Below are positions 24,922 to 33,849 of a stretch of 64,000 nt of DNA, in pieces. Source of the DNA: Endozoicomonas euniceicola. Lineage in GTDB: Bacteria; Pseudomonadota; Gammaproteobacteria; Pseudomonadales; Endozoicomonadaceae. Position 1 is the first letter of the stretch; the number at the start of each line of letters is the position of its first letter. The stretch is from positions 4,899,001-4,963,000 of the forward strand of contig NZ_CP103300.1 in assembly GCF_025562755.1 (NCBI RefSeq), in the 5' to 3' direction. The position numbers were made by a program, and so were the translations under genes. The notes under the pieces were generated by a model. It worked only from the letters and a program-made list of their open reading frames with translations. It did no database searches and was not told the origin of the DNA.

Positions 24922-27561
24922 ATGAAGCTTCGCTTGGATCGTCAGGCTCATCTTGTCTCTAAACGAGAAGTACAGCTTATCCTGGCAGGCATTATCTGTA
25001 TTGCCCTGATATTAATGCCTTCCGTTGAGCGAATAAAAACACTGTTGATTCAGGGCGGCTATCGCATGCTTCATACCAACAGTAGTGATGAAGCGATGCA
25101 AATCCTCAGTGATCTCAAGGCCGTTCCCGGCAAACTGCTGTCAGCGGAGCGAGATATACCCACCCTGAGGCTCGATATTAAATACAAAGAGTGGCAAAAG
25201 CTGGTGAGCGATCGCCAGACTGCCCTCGCCGAGGGTCTTATTCCCGAAACACGTCAGTTCGCCAAAGCCGTGCTCTACGATGACAAGACCCGATATAACG
25301 CCAAAATACGCTTGCAGGGAGACCTGCTTGATCATGTCTCCGGAGAAGATCGCTGGTCACTGCGGGTTGAAATCAAAAAGAAAAAAGCACTGTTTTCAAC
25401 CTCCCGGTTCGCCCTGATCAGTTCCAACGTTCGTTCCCACCAGGGGCCTGAGCTGTTTCGCCAAAGCATGATCACCGCCGGTTTTGACATCATTGCCCCC
25501 CAGAATTACCCGGTGAATGTGATCGTTAACGGCGATGACTGGGGAGTGATGCTGCTGGAACAGGCTTTTGGTCAGGACCTGCTGGCCACCAGTAACCGCA
25601 CCGAAGGTTTTGTGGTGCGGCTGGACCTCACGGACGAACAAGTCAATTCTCAGGGCGAGAGACACCGGGAATTAAAAGCCAGAGTCATTCAGAAAAAAAC
25701 CGTGATGGGCAAAGAAGCCCTGGCCATGCAACGGCAAATTGCCCTGACGTTAATTAGCGACTTTATTGATGGCAAACGCTCCGCCAGCGACGTCTTTGAT
25801 ACCAAAAGGATCGGTCAGTATCTGGCCACCGTCGATATCTGGGGAGCCTGGCATGCCCTGACCTGGAATAACTGGCGCTGGTACTACAACCCCCACACAG
25901 CCAAACTCGAACCTATTCAAAGCGACGTTTTGGTCTCCCCCGCCCGCCACACCTGGCTGATGAAGCCCCCGACTCATTATTCTCTCATCAGTCGCAAAAT
26001 GCTCGATGACCCCCAGGTAGCCGAAAGCTATGAACAGGCTATGAGTCACCTGAAGCAGCTGATCAATTCCGGAGAGTTAATCGAGGCTCTGGAAAAAGAG
26101 CAGGACACCTACAATAAAATGCTGTATTCAAGCGTTCCCCTTCTTGGCCGGTATGACTTCGACATCATGAAAAGGCAGGCTGGCTGCATTGGTAGTGATT
26201 ACCAAACCCCACCCTGCTCAGACATCAGGGAACTGGGTGAGCACATCCATCTGCAAATGCACACTATGTCCGCCCGGCGCTCCTGGGAGTTGATGACCTC
26301 ATTTCTGTCGACCCCTTCAGGCTCCGCTCTCTCGGTCACGAATTCCCAGAATAAGGTGCTGACCATAAAGGAGATACAGCAACTCAATAAAGACGGCAGC
26401 AAAACCCTTCTGACCCCTTTAAATATTGAGCTGCCAAGACTGCTTCCTCCCAACAGCAGCATGACCGTCGCTCTGCCCGGCAAAGTGGAGAAGATTGCCT
26501 TTGACAGTGCCTTTGAAGGGAAAAAAGCCACAACCCACAGTTTGCAGAAGGATCGAACCGCAAACACCTTTATTCCCAGACCTCAGGCAACCAGTAAAGC
26601 GACTCAATATCCGTTCATCAAGCGAAGCCACGACCAGTGGGAAATTCAGTCTGGCACCTGGAAAATCGATGACTACCTGGTGACTCCGGATAACTGGCAG
26701 GTTCACATTCAACCCGGAACCCGTCTTGAGTTTTCTGAAAACGCCGGTTTGATGGTCTTCGGTGAGCTGTTTACCCACGGCACCGATAATAAACCCGTGG
26801 TCTTTACCAAGCAGGCTCGCAGCGAAAGCTGGTCTGGACTAACGGTATTTGGCACGGAATCCACCAAAAACAGCCGGGTCAACCACCTGCGTATTTCCCA
26901 TGCCAGAAGCCCGAAACTCGGATTCTGGCAACCCAGGGGAGCCGCCTATTTCATTAACGGTGATCTGCAAATCAACCACCTGACCGTGACCGATAACAGT
27001 TCCGAAGACGCACTGAATATCATCAGCAGCAAGGTATCCATTAACCACCTGTCGGTAAAGAATGCCTTATCCGATGGATTTGACTGCGACTTCTGCACCG
27101 GTGAAATCAACAACAGTCAGTTTTTGAATATTGGCTTTGTTTCCGGAGGCGATGGACTGGATACCAGCGGCTCAAGCGTGATTGTACGACACAGCCTGTT
27201 TGACGGGATTCGCGACAAAGCGGTTTCAGCAGGAGAAAACAGTCATCTGGTACTGGAAGACAGCCGGGTTCAGAACAGCAACATAGCCGTTGCTTCCAAA
27301 GACCGCTCCAGAGTGACCATCAACAGAGGCACCTTTGATAATATTCGCGAATACTCATTAATGAGTTATATCAAGAAAAATATCTTTGGCCCTGCCACCC
27401 TTCATGCAAACGACATCCGCTGTACACCTGTCAGCTGCATCGAGAAAACACTGGTCGAAAAAGGCAGCGTTTTAACCATTGATGGCTCCGAAGTCACAGC
27501 CGAAGACGTTAACGTTAGAGCGCTTTATAAAGGCATTATGAAATCGGACAAACCCAAATAA
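24922..27561 (+). CDS. CotH-like kinase-fold protein with a C-terminal beta-helix, membrane-anchored
   Basis: An 879-residue protein. Residues 16-36 (EVQLILAGIICIALILMPSV) form an N-terminal membrane anchor. Residues of about 70-420 are CotH-like: an extracellular domain with NAKIRLQGDLLDHVSG, then TWNNWRWYYNPHTAKLEPIQ, which matches the CotH core where metal and ATP bind. Residues from about 590 show repeated short strands (INHLTVTDNSSEDALNIISS, DGLDTSGSSVIVRHSLFDG) typical of a right-handed parallel beta-helix. CotH proteins phosphorylate surface proteins in spore coats. Here it is between DUF4956 and VTC genes, so a role in envelope modification is inferred. Confidence 0.8.
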   Translation: MKLRLDRQAHLVSKREVQLILAGIICIALILMPSVERIKTLLIQGGYRMLHTNSSDEAMQILSDLKAVPGKLLSAERDIPTLRLDIKYKEWQKLVSDRQTALAEGLIPETRQFAKAVLYDDKTRYNAKIRLQGDLLDHVSGEDRWSLRVEIKKKKALFSTSRFALISSNVRSHQGPELFRQSMITAGFDIIAPQNYPVNVIVNGDDWGVMLLEQAFGQDLLATSNRTEGFVVRLDLTDEQVNSQGERHRELKARVIQKKTVMGKEALAMQRQIALTLISDFIDGKRSASDVFDTKRIGQYLATVDIWGAWHALTWNNWRWYYNPHTAKLEPIQSDVLVSPARHTWLMKPPTHYSLISRKMLDDPQVAESYEQAMSHLKQLINSGELIEALEKEQDTYNKMLYSSVPLLGRYDFDIMKRQAGCIGSDYQTPPCSDIRELGEHIHLQMHTMSARRSWELMTSFLSTPSGSALSVTNSQNKVLTIKEIQQLNKDGSKTLLTPLNIELPRLLPPNSSMTVALPGKVEKIAFDSAFEGKKATTHSLQKDRTANTFIPRPQATSKATQYPFIKRSHDQWEIQSGTWKIDDYLVTPDNWQVHIQPGTRLEFSENAGLMVFGELFTHGTDNKPVVFTKQARSESWSGLTVFGTESTKNSRVNHLRISHARSPKLGFWQPRGAAYFINGDLQINHLTVTDNSSEDALNIISSKVSINHLSVKNALSDGFDCDFCTGEINNSQFLNIGFVSGGDGLDTSGSSVIVRHSLFDGIRDKAVSAGENSHLVLEDSRVQNSNIAVASKDRSRVTINRGTFDNIREYSLMSYIKKNIFGPATLHANDIRCTPVSCIEKTLVEKGSVLTIDGSEVTAEDVNVRALYKGIMKSDKPK

Positions 27562-28238
27562 TGGACGCACTACGATTTGAGGTAAAAATCCCGGTTCCGG
27601 TGATCAAGATGCAACAGCTGCGGCTATGGCTGAAACGTCATCCATTGCTGTTTTCAGAGCAGTACGATAAACGTGTTATCAACAGTTTGTATCTGGACAG
27701 CTGCGGTCTGGCCCGTTATGAAGAAAACCTGAACGGTATCAGCGAGCGTAAAAAAGTGCGCCTGAGATGGTACGGCGATATTGCAGACGCCAGCTCCGCA
27801 AAGCTTGAATTCAAATTAAGGCGGTCTGGAAAGGGGAAGAAAATCACCTATAAGGCTCCCCTGGACTTTACCCGGGCACCGTTCAACTGGCGTGAAGCTC
27901 TGGACAACTGTTACGAGCAACTTCCCCATGAAGGGCAAGTCAGCATGGGCAATGGTGTGATGCCGATTCTTATTTGCCGCTACGAAAGGGAATATTTTAT
28001 TTCCGCCTGCCAGAAAATCAGGGCTACTATAGACAGTGAGATCGAAGTGTTTGACCAGCGTTACAGCAACCGGTTGAACATCACTAAACCCCAGTCCCTT
28101 GGTGTTTATTACCTGCTGGAACTCAAGGCCGACGAAGCTTATGAGGAAGAACTGTCCAGCCTGATAAGCACCTGCCCCTTACGTCCTTCCCGCCACTCCA
28201 AGTACGTGAACGGCATCAGGAAGCTGGTTGGTAAATAG
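27561..28238 (+). CDS. VTC-domain (polyphosphate polymerase-like) protein
   Basis: A 225-residue protein with the tunnel-fold VTC domain. It has the N-terminal RFEVKIPV, the YLDSCGLARYEENLNG motif, RKKVRLRWYGD, KLEFKLRRSGKGKK and late LLELKAD, giving the basic and acidic residues expected in the polyphosphate tunnel. Its ATG overlaps the stop of the CotH gene (TAATG). Eukaryotic VTC4 makes polyphosphate from ATP; the activity of the bacterial proteins in DUF4956-CotH-VTC sets is not established. It lacks a signal peptide. Confidence 0.85.
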   Translation: MDALRFEVKIPVPVIKMQQLRLWLKRHPLLFSEQYDKRVINSLYLDSCGLARYEENLNGISERKKVRLRWYGDIADASSAKLEFKLRRSGKGKKITYKAPLDFTRAPFNWREALDNCYEQLPHEGQVSMGNGVMPILICRYEREYFISACQKIRATIDSEIEVFDQRYSNRLNITKPQSLGVYYLLELKADEAYEEELSSLISTCPLRPSRHSKYVNGIRKLVGK

Positions 28239-28240
28239 TA

Positions 28241-28756
28241 GTGTGTGAGCCAATGATAACCCCTCTCAAAACTCCCCTATCCCTGGCCGATATCGACTGG
28301 TCTGCCTGGCAGGCAAAAGACCCGGCCACCCTGACATTCGTGATCAAGAACAAAAAAATCCTGCTGATACGAAAAAAACGCGGGCTGGGTGCCGGCAAAA
28401 TAAACGGTCCGGGCGGGCGTCAGGAGCCCGGAGAAACCATGCTGGAATGCGCGGTCAGGGAAGTTCAGGAAGAACTGTGCATTACCCCATTGAATATGCA
28501 GCATCGGGGAGAGTGCCGGTTTCAGTTTGTGGACGGTTACTCGCTCCATGTCCACCTGTTCACAGCTTCCGACTATGAAGGCACACCCACTGAAACGGAC
28601 GAAGCCATTCCACTCTGGTTCGATCTGGAAGCCATTCCCTACAAAGAGATGTGGGAAGACGATAAAGTCTGGCTACCCCTTATGCTGCAAGGGAAAGCCT
28701 GCTCCGGTCGTTACCTGTTCGACAACGATACGATGCTGGGTTATCAGCTCGAGTAA
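28241..28756 (+). CDS. Nudix hydrolase of the MutT/MTH1 type
   Basis: A 171-residue protein. The Nudix box is present at residues 61-83 (GPGGRQEPGETMLECAVREV then QEELCI), with the catalytic Glu residues. The LLIRKKRGLGAGKINGPGG stretch resembles MTH1-type 8-oxo-dGTP diphosphatases. The frame opens with GTG 28241; ATG 28253 is an alternative start. It begins two bases after the VTC gene stop. Its last 189 bp are duplicated, with a deletion, at 31776-31937. Confidence 0.85.
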   Translation: MCEPMITPLKTPLSLADIDWSAWQAKDPATLTFVIKNKKILLIRKKRGLGAGKINGPGGRQEPGETMLECAVREVQEELCITPLNMQHRGECRFQFVDGYSLHVHLFTASDYEGTPTETDEAIPLWFDLEAIPYKEMWEDDKVWLPLMLQGKACSGRYLFDNDTMLGYQLE

Positions 28757-28781
28757 ATCTTTGAGGTGCGCCTTATCCCTT

Positions 28782-28920
28782 AGGGAAGCAGCAGAACATA
28801 ATATATACCGCTGTTGGCTTTTGGCGGTTGGCTGTATGAGCAGCTAATAGCCAACAGCCAACAGCCAACCGCCAAAAGCCAAAAGCCAAAAGCCCGGTAA
28901 TTTATTGAATGCTGCGCCCC
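28782..28920 (+). repeat. dispersed hairpin element, copy B (139 bp)
   Basis: Same ends as copy A, with a TT flank on each side. The right arm holds five more 7-base units (gccaaca, gccaacc, gccaaaa), and there is a 2-base TA expansion near the left end. It lies just after the Nudix gene and about 65 bp before group II intron 2. Confidence 0.8.
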
Positions 28921-28985
28921 TTAATACTAAAGGTTTAATGGATTTTTTATTATCAAGGGGTTTGTCATTTTCGAGGGTTCTTCCA

Positions 28986-30892
28986 GTGCGCTGGGATAAG
29001 CAGCGTGTATCTTGCGGGTGAAAGTCCCGCTACGGAAGGAGAACCAGCTCCACCGTATAGCGAGTCTTGCGTTGCTGGCGGTAACAATAGTGACGAAGCG
29101 TAGACAGCGAAATATTCGAGCCGAAACCGAATGGTGAACGTGATAGCTCCGAAATCCCTCTGATTGTGGGTGCCGATACTCTTGGATTTGTAGCAGGCCA
29201 AAGAGTGTTGTGCGAGGTTAAACTGGGAAATCCGAACGACACTACCCACCGGAGTCGCAGGCGTCGGCGAGTTTATAGAGATACACGACTGAACCCAGGA
29301 GATCCATAGGGTTCTCGACGGATTGAGTATGCGAAGCGCAAGTGCAAAACACGAGGCTTTGCAAATGACCTTATGGAAGTCGGAGTCAGCCATAGTAGTG
29401 ATGAAGCGAGTAATGACCGTGGAGCGAAGGGCTGGCAGATAGATCGAGCGTGAGAGCGAAACAATGACCGTACTCAGCAACGACGGACAATCATGGTTAA
29501 CGAAACTTGAGCGCATAGGCGAGAAGTCAGCATACGACAGACAAATGGTGTTCAATAATCTTGGGCACTTGCTGAATGTCAACATGCTGAAGGGACAATT
29601 CTTTCGGCTGGACGGGAACAAGGCCGTAGGTATTGACCGTGTGACAAAGGCTGCTTATGGCGAAAAGCTGGACGAGAACATTAATGATCTTCTCCAGCGT
29701 ATCCGCCGTGGCACCTACAAACCCAAGCCAGCAAGGATCACTGAAATCCCAAAAGAGGACGGCAGTAAACGACCTCTGGCCATATCCTGCATTGAGGACA
29801 AGCTGGTGCAGCTTGCAGTCAGCCAAATCCTCAACAAGATATACGAGCCACTGTTTCTGCCATGCTCATACGGTTTCAGACCCGGCTTGAACTGTCACGA
29901 TGCTTTGAGGGCTTTACAGCAGTCTACCTACCGTAACTGGAATGGGACTGTTGTGGAGATTGATATCCGCAAATACTTCAATACTATTCCCCACAAGGAA
30001 TTGATGAAGATATTGCGAGCCAAGATATCAGACCGGCGCTTTCTCAGGCTCATCGAAGTTCTGATTACTGCGCCCGTGATGGAACACAAACAAGTATCCA
30101 TAAATCGGGAAGGCTGCCCACAAGGTTCAATCCTGTCACCTGTCCTTGCCAATATCTACCTGCACTATGTGATTGATGAATGGTTTACCAAGGTAAGTCA
30201 TTCACACATCAGGGGACGGGCAGAAATGGTGAGATACGCTGACGACATGGTATTCACCTTCGAGGTGCAAAGCGAAGCAGAACGCTTCTACAAAGTCTTA
30301 CCTAAGCGATTAGAGAAGTTTGGCCTGAAGCTGCACAAGGACAAATCGCAGATAATACCTGCGGGACATGTGGCGGCTTTAAGGGCAGACCGATCAGGGA
30401 AACGCCTGCCGACGTTCAACTTCCTTGGGTTTACCTGCTATTGGGGTAAATCGCGAAAAGGCTACTGGCGACTGAAGTTTACCAGCCGCAAAGACCGTTT
30501 CGCAGCCAAACTCAAGGGGTTGAGGGGCTTCCTCTGGAAGAACCTGAGTTCTGACCGTGTGCAAACACTGAAGACTGCGATTAGAGTGATAAAGGGGTGG
30601 ATTAACTACCACGGCATCTCTGATAATCGTAGACGGGTCAAGCAATTCATAGAGCAAGGTAAGCGCATCATCCTTAAATGGCTTAACCGCCAAGGTGGAA
30701 AGCGATACTTGAATTGGGAGAAGTTGAGCAAAATCCTCAAAGCACTTGGTTATCCGGAGAAATGGAAAACTGTGTCAATGTTCCAGTCTCGCTGAATATG
30801 TGTGGGGACACTGGTCTATCGGGAGCCGGATGCGGTAATTCCGCACGTCCGGTTCTGAGGAGGGGCCTGCTCAGGTGACTGAGCAGGTCTAC
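28986..30892 (+). mobile_element. group II intron 2
   Basis: The 5' end GTGCGCTGGG at 28986 matches the GUGYG consensus. Domain V is at about 30819-30857 (GAGCCGGATGCGG, then CCGCACGTCCGGTTC). Domain VI and the 3' end TCTAC follow at 30892. The 5' 480 bp before the reverse transcriptase is structured intron RNA with no other gene. Length is about 1907 bp. It shares the TCTACTC end with intron 1 but differs widely in sequence. Confidence 0.85.
29464..30795 (+). CDS. group II intron reverse transcriptase/maturase 2
   Basis: A 443-residue protein with intact motifs: RPLAISCIEDKLVQLA, VVEIDIRKYFNTIPH (first catalytic Asp), GCPQGSILSPVLANIYLHY and RYADDMVFTF (the canonical YADD). The C-terminal maturase region (VIKGWINYHGIS) is present and there is no HNH endonuclease. 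It looks functional for splicing and retrohoming. It is encoded on the plus strand within its intron, with ATG 29464. Confidence 0.92.
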   Translation: MTVLSNDGQSWLTKLERIGEKSAYDRQMVFNNLGHLLNVNMLKGQFFRLDGNKAVGIDRVTKAAYGEKLDENINDLLQRIRRGTYKPKPARITEIPKEDGSKRPLAISCIEDKLVQLAVSQILNKIYEPLFLPCSYGFRPGLNCHDALRALQQSTYRNWNGTVVEIDIRKYFNTIPHKELMKILRAKISDRRFLRLIEVLITAPVMEHKQVSINREGCPQGSILSPVLANIYLHYVIDEWFTKVSHSHIRGRAEMVRYADDMVFTFEVQSEAERFYKVLPKRLEKFGLKLHKDKSQIIPAGHVAALRADRSGKRLPTFNFLGFTCYWGKSRKGYWRLKFTSRKDRFAAKLKGLRGFLWKNLSSDRVQTLKTAIRVIKGWINYHGISDNRRRVKQFIEQGKRIILKWLNRQGGKRYLNWEKLSKILKALGYPEKWKTVSMFQSR

Positions 30893-31029
30893 TCACCCAG
30901 GACCCGTGATACCTGGCTCGTAAGCATCACTGACAAATCGGTTATCAGACGAATAAAAAACCATTTAACACTGTCCAAAAGTTTGTTAACTCTCTGCACC
31001 GTAAGTCAGGAAAACAAAGGAGCAAAGGA

Positions 31030-31641
31030 ATGATTTCAACAGGTACACAGCCTCCTCACGCTTCATTCATGCCAGGTAGCCAGAATGATGAAAACAAAAG
31101 TCAGTTCTTAAAAAGTAGCTGGAAAAGCCGGGGCGTCTCTACTTCTAGCGGAATATCAAATTTCATAGCAGATTCTGCTCATGCAGTCTGGGCTGGTTTC
31201 AAGCAAGGAAGATCCCTTTTCTTGGGTTCAGCCACTGTCTTAATAGCCATTTCACCCATACTTGGTATGCAAGAAGACTCTGATACCAGAAGCCAGCCTC
31301 CCACTCCTTTATATATTCCAATTGTTGTATGCCCAATACTAGAAGAGCTTTTGTGTCGTGGTCTTGTTCACAATCTGGCCAGCAAAATGACACATTACAT
31401 ATTTCAACAGAAGGACAATGCGAAGATTGCAGCCAGCTGCTTAAGCTCCGGTTTCTTCGGCCTGATTCATCTGTTCGAACCCAATCCGATTTTGAAAGCT
31501 AGTATCGCAACAGTATATAGCTTTGCTTTTGCACGCACCTATAACGAATATGGCCTTCTGAGTTCTATCTCCAGTCATATAACCTATAATTTGTTGCTAA
31601 ACATTGCAGATGCGTACGCTGAGACACTCAGTAATTCATGA
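31030..31641 (+). CDS. CPBP-family intramembrane metalloprotease
   Basis: A 203-residue protein. Motif 1 is CPILEELLCRGLVHN (EExxxR), motif 2 is SSGFFGLIHLFEP (FxxxH) and motif 3 is SSHITYNLLLN (HxxxN), matching the Abi/CPBP proteases (type II CAAX prenyl protease-like). Hydrophobic segments are at about 60-80, 95-125, 135-160 and 175-200. The N-terminal 45 residues are polar. ATG 31030 follows GGAGCAAAGG. Bacterial members process small membrane peptides or bacteriocins; no partner is visible here. Confidence 0.82.
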   Translation: MISTGTQPPHASFMPGSQNDENKSQFLKSSWKSRGVSTSSGISNFIADSAHAVWAGFKQGRSLFLGSATVLIAISPILGMQEDSDTRSQPPTPLYIPIVVCPILEELLCRGLVHNLASKMTHYIFQQKDNAKIAASCLSSGFFGLIHLFEPNPILKASIATVYSFAFARTYNEYGLLSSISSHITYNLLLNIADAYAETLSNS

Positions 31642-31775
31642 CTGTCAGGAAAGGTTCTCCCAGACCGCTCCTTAAAGAAACAGCCCCGCTAAAGCTGGTA
31701 ATGGGTCGGATCAACCAGGTCGGCTTCCTCGAACCCTTTTTTACGATAACGACAGATGTCGTACACACCGCAAGC

Positions 31776-31937
31776 TCCGACTATGAAGGCACACCCACTG
31801 AAACGGACGAAGCCATTCCCTACGAAGAGATGTGGGAAGACGACAAAGTCTGGCTACCCCTTATGCTGCAAGGGAAAGCCTGCTCCGGTCGTTACCTGTT
31901 CGACAACGATACGATGCTGGATTATCAGCTCGAGTGA
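31776..31937 (+). pseudogene. duplicated 3' end of the Nudix gene with a 27-bp deletion
   Basis: The stretch repeats the end of the Nudix gene (28568-28756) nearly exactly but lacks 27 bp. The lost segment lies exactly between two GAAGCCATTCC repeats of 11 bp, so the deletion removed nine residues in frame. A 99-residue open frame (31638-31937) runs through it but has no catalytic box, so it is a non-functional remnant. Its upstream half matches nothing I know. Confidence 0.8.
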
Positions 31938-31979
31938 CATACTCGCTGTCGTATAGGTTGCCGACTCTTACCCTTATTC

Positions 31980-32939
31980 CTACCAATCCGCTGTTTTAAA
32001 ATTATCCGGCGTGAGGCTCATAGGCAACAGTTGTTCAACACGGCCTGCTTCTGGCAGGGTGGTTATGCCCGCTCCTGCGTCCTGCTGTGCTCCATTCCTG
32101 TTCTCCTCCTGTTCTACTTCCCCTACGTAGCTCAGTGTAAAAGGCTCTACGTTAGCGTCAGCTGCGTCGCTTTCTGTTACCGAGAGTTCAACAAGCGTGA
32201 TACGGCTCTGATCGAGACTGATTGCTATTTCAGCTTCAGCTGGCACAGTTATTTCTTCTACCGCTCCTGGTAATCCGTCGTTCACTGGTAATTCGATGTT
32301 AATATCATTCGAGAACCGATAAATAGTCACATTACCGCGCAGTCGAATGGTGGCAGCAGCAGTCGCACCAGCAGCCGCTCCGGAAATAGTGCTATCCGAC
32401 AGGATCGTGGGGTTATGGAGGAACGGACAGATAAAAAGATTCTCAATCGGAATCAGACTTGAAGGAAGCATTATGCGCTCTATCTGAATTGCGTGCGATT
32501 CACGTATCTGGTCGAACAGGACTGGATCCAGTGAGACATAGTTATTCGGTATTCGATCAGAAATATAGGTCACTCTCTTATCATCCTTCCTATTGCCATC
32601 CTTCTTATTGATTAGCCTGCGAGCAGAGAGGCCGGGCCCGGAATGATCGGTAGGTTCTTTAACGTCCCATAAACCGACGCTTAAATAACTAAGGACAGTA
32701 GTTTTTTTGTTGCCGGTTCTGGGTGACTCTTCACTTTGTGGCGTCATAAAATATACGATTGATGACAGCTTTCCCTTTTCATAAAAAGTACTTTTGGATT
32801 GAACCAGGTTCCATTCACTACCTTTAGAGGAATATGTGTAACGGTCGATTGTATCCATTGCATACACGTACATCGCAGAAAAGCAGGCAAAAAAACAGGC
32901 CAGCAATGACAGTGTCACTGGTTTCAGAATGTTCATCAT
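31980..32939 (-). CDS. secreted protein of unknown function
   Basis: A 319-residue protein with a clear signal peptide (MMNILKPVTLSLLACFFACF, then SAMYVYA before MDTIDRYTYS). The mature part has a long polar N-terminal region and then a beta-rich segment with an Ala/Gly-rich patch (ISGAAAGATAAATIRLRG). I recognise no family. It is one of several single-gene secreted unknowns in this window that share length and style but no obvious motif. Confidence 0.7.
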   Translation of the reverse strand: MMNILKPVTLSLLACFFACFSAMYVYAMDTIDRYTYSSKGSEWNLVQSKSTFYEKGKLSSIVYFMTPQSEESPRTGNKKTTVLSYLSVGLWDVKEPTDHSGPGLSARRLINKKDGNRKDDKRVTYISDRIPNNYVSLDPVLFDQIRESHAIQIERIMLPSSLIPIENLFICPFLHNPTILSDSTISGAAAGATAAATIRLRGNVTIYRFSNDINIELPVNDGLPGAVEEITVPAEAEIAISLDQSRITLVELSVTESDAADANVEPFTLSYVGEVEQEENRNGAQQDAGAGITTLPEAGRVEQLLPMSLTPDNFKTADW

Positions 32940-33185
32940 AAAATACCTAAATCATCACTAAGTTAATAAAGAGAGCGTCGCTTCTTTACAGCAGGACTAA
33001 ATTAAAACGCTCGCAAAAACCCACCTTTTGCCTTTCATGGTGTAATGGCAGAGATGCCCTGAAGGAAGCCTCTGCCCCCAGTGCTGTAAAGAGCAAAGAG
33101 AAGAGATTTTGCAAGTTGGCGCGACTCAGCATAGGCGATATTGAAATATCCAGTAGTTTTAAATAAAAAATTTTCAAACAAAGGG

Positions 33186-33213
33186 TTGAAAGCGAAAACC
33201 ATCGTCCTTATTA
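33186..33213 (+). promoter_or_regulatory. sigma32-type heat-shock promoter of ibpA
   Basis: TTGAAA at 33186 and CCTTATTA at 33206 are separated by 14 bases, matching the sigma32 pattern (CTTGAAA, then CCCCATTA) in 12 of the 14 compared positions. It is about 100 bp upstream of the ibpA start. Confidence 0.6.
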
Positions 33214-33293
33214 ATAATAACGACGGTGGCTCATACGAGCATCGTCGCTAACCAACGACCTGTTCCCGAGGAAAGGTCACTGTCAATAACATA

Positions 33294-33312
33294 TTGCTCA
33301 ATTGAGGATATG
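33294..33312 (+). promoter_or_regulatory. ROSE-like RNA thermometer over the ibpA ribosome site
   Basis: TTGCTCAATTGAGGATA pairs the anti-SD element TTGCTC with GAGGA, leaving one G in TTGCTC without a regular partner. This closely resembles the last hairpin of ROSE elements in enterobacterial ibpA leaders. The ribosome site would be hidden at low temperature and exposed on heating. The 33214-33293 stretch would form the other ROSE stems, which I have not folded. Confidence 0.6.
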
Positions 33313-33315
33313 ACG

Positions 33316-33777
33316 ATGCGTACTATCGATGTAGACTTCAGCCCACTGTACCGTTCCGCTATTGGTTTCGACCGTGTTGCCCATCTGCTGGAGGGCATGG
33401 CAAGCAGTCACCAAAACAGCAAGCAGGGTGGCTACCCTCCTTACAATATTGAACTGCTGGCAGAAAACCAGTATCGAATCACTATGGCGGTGGCCGGTTT
33501 TGCAGAAGACGAACTGGATATTGAAAGCCGTGAAAATGTTCTGGTGGTTCAGGGGAAAAAGCAAACCGACGACACTGAACGCCAATATCTGCACCAGGGC
33601 ATCGCAGAGCGCAACTTTGAAAGAAAATTCCAGCTGGCAGACTATGTAAAGGTTACCGGTGCCCAGATGGACAATGGCCTGCTCCATATTGAACTGGAGC
33701 GTGAAATTCCCGAAGCCATGAAACCTCGCAAAATATCCATCAGCGGTCAGCGTATGCTGGAAGCTGAGACTGAATAA
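33316..33777 (+). CDS. ibpA: small heat-shock protein IbpA
   Basis: A 153-residue protein. It starts MRTIDVDFSPLYRSAIGFDR, the expected N terminus of IbpA/IbpB. The alpha-crystallin domain spans about residues 35-135, with the family sequences ITMAVAGFAEDELDIE, GIAERNFERKFQLADYVKV and GLLHIELEREIPEAMKPR. ATG 33316 is chosen because GAGG lies 8 bases upstream; the in-frame ATG 33310 sits too close to it. It holds unfolding proteins for refolding. A sigma32-like promoter and a ROSE-like leader precede it, and an intrinsic terminator follows. Confidence 0.92.
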   Translation: MRTIDVDFSPLYRSAIGFDRVAHLLEGMASSHQNSKQGGYPPYNIELLAENQYRITMAVAGFAEDELDIESRENVLVVQGKKQTDDTERQYLHQGIAERNFERKFQLADYVKVTGAQMDNGLLHIELEREIPEAMKPRKISISGQRMLEAETE

Positions 33778-33797
33778 TTAACTATTCGGTTCCTGTT

Positions 33798-33828
33798 AAA
33801 AAAGAGCTCTTTGTCTGAGCTCTTTTTT
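33798..33828 (+). terminator. intrinsic terminator of ibpA
   Basis: AAAAAAGAGCTC pairs with GAGCTCTTTTTT around a 7-base loop. The stem is a perfect 12 bp with an A-tract and U-tract, so it can act in both directions. Confidence 0.85.
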
Positions 33829-33849
33829 GTTATGGAAGCTTTTACCCGT

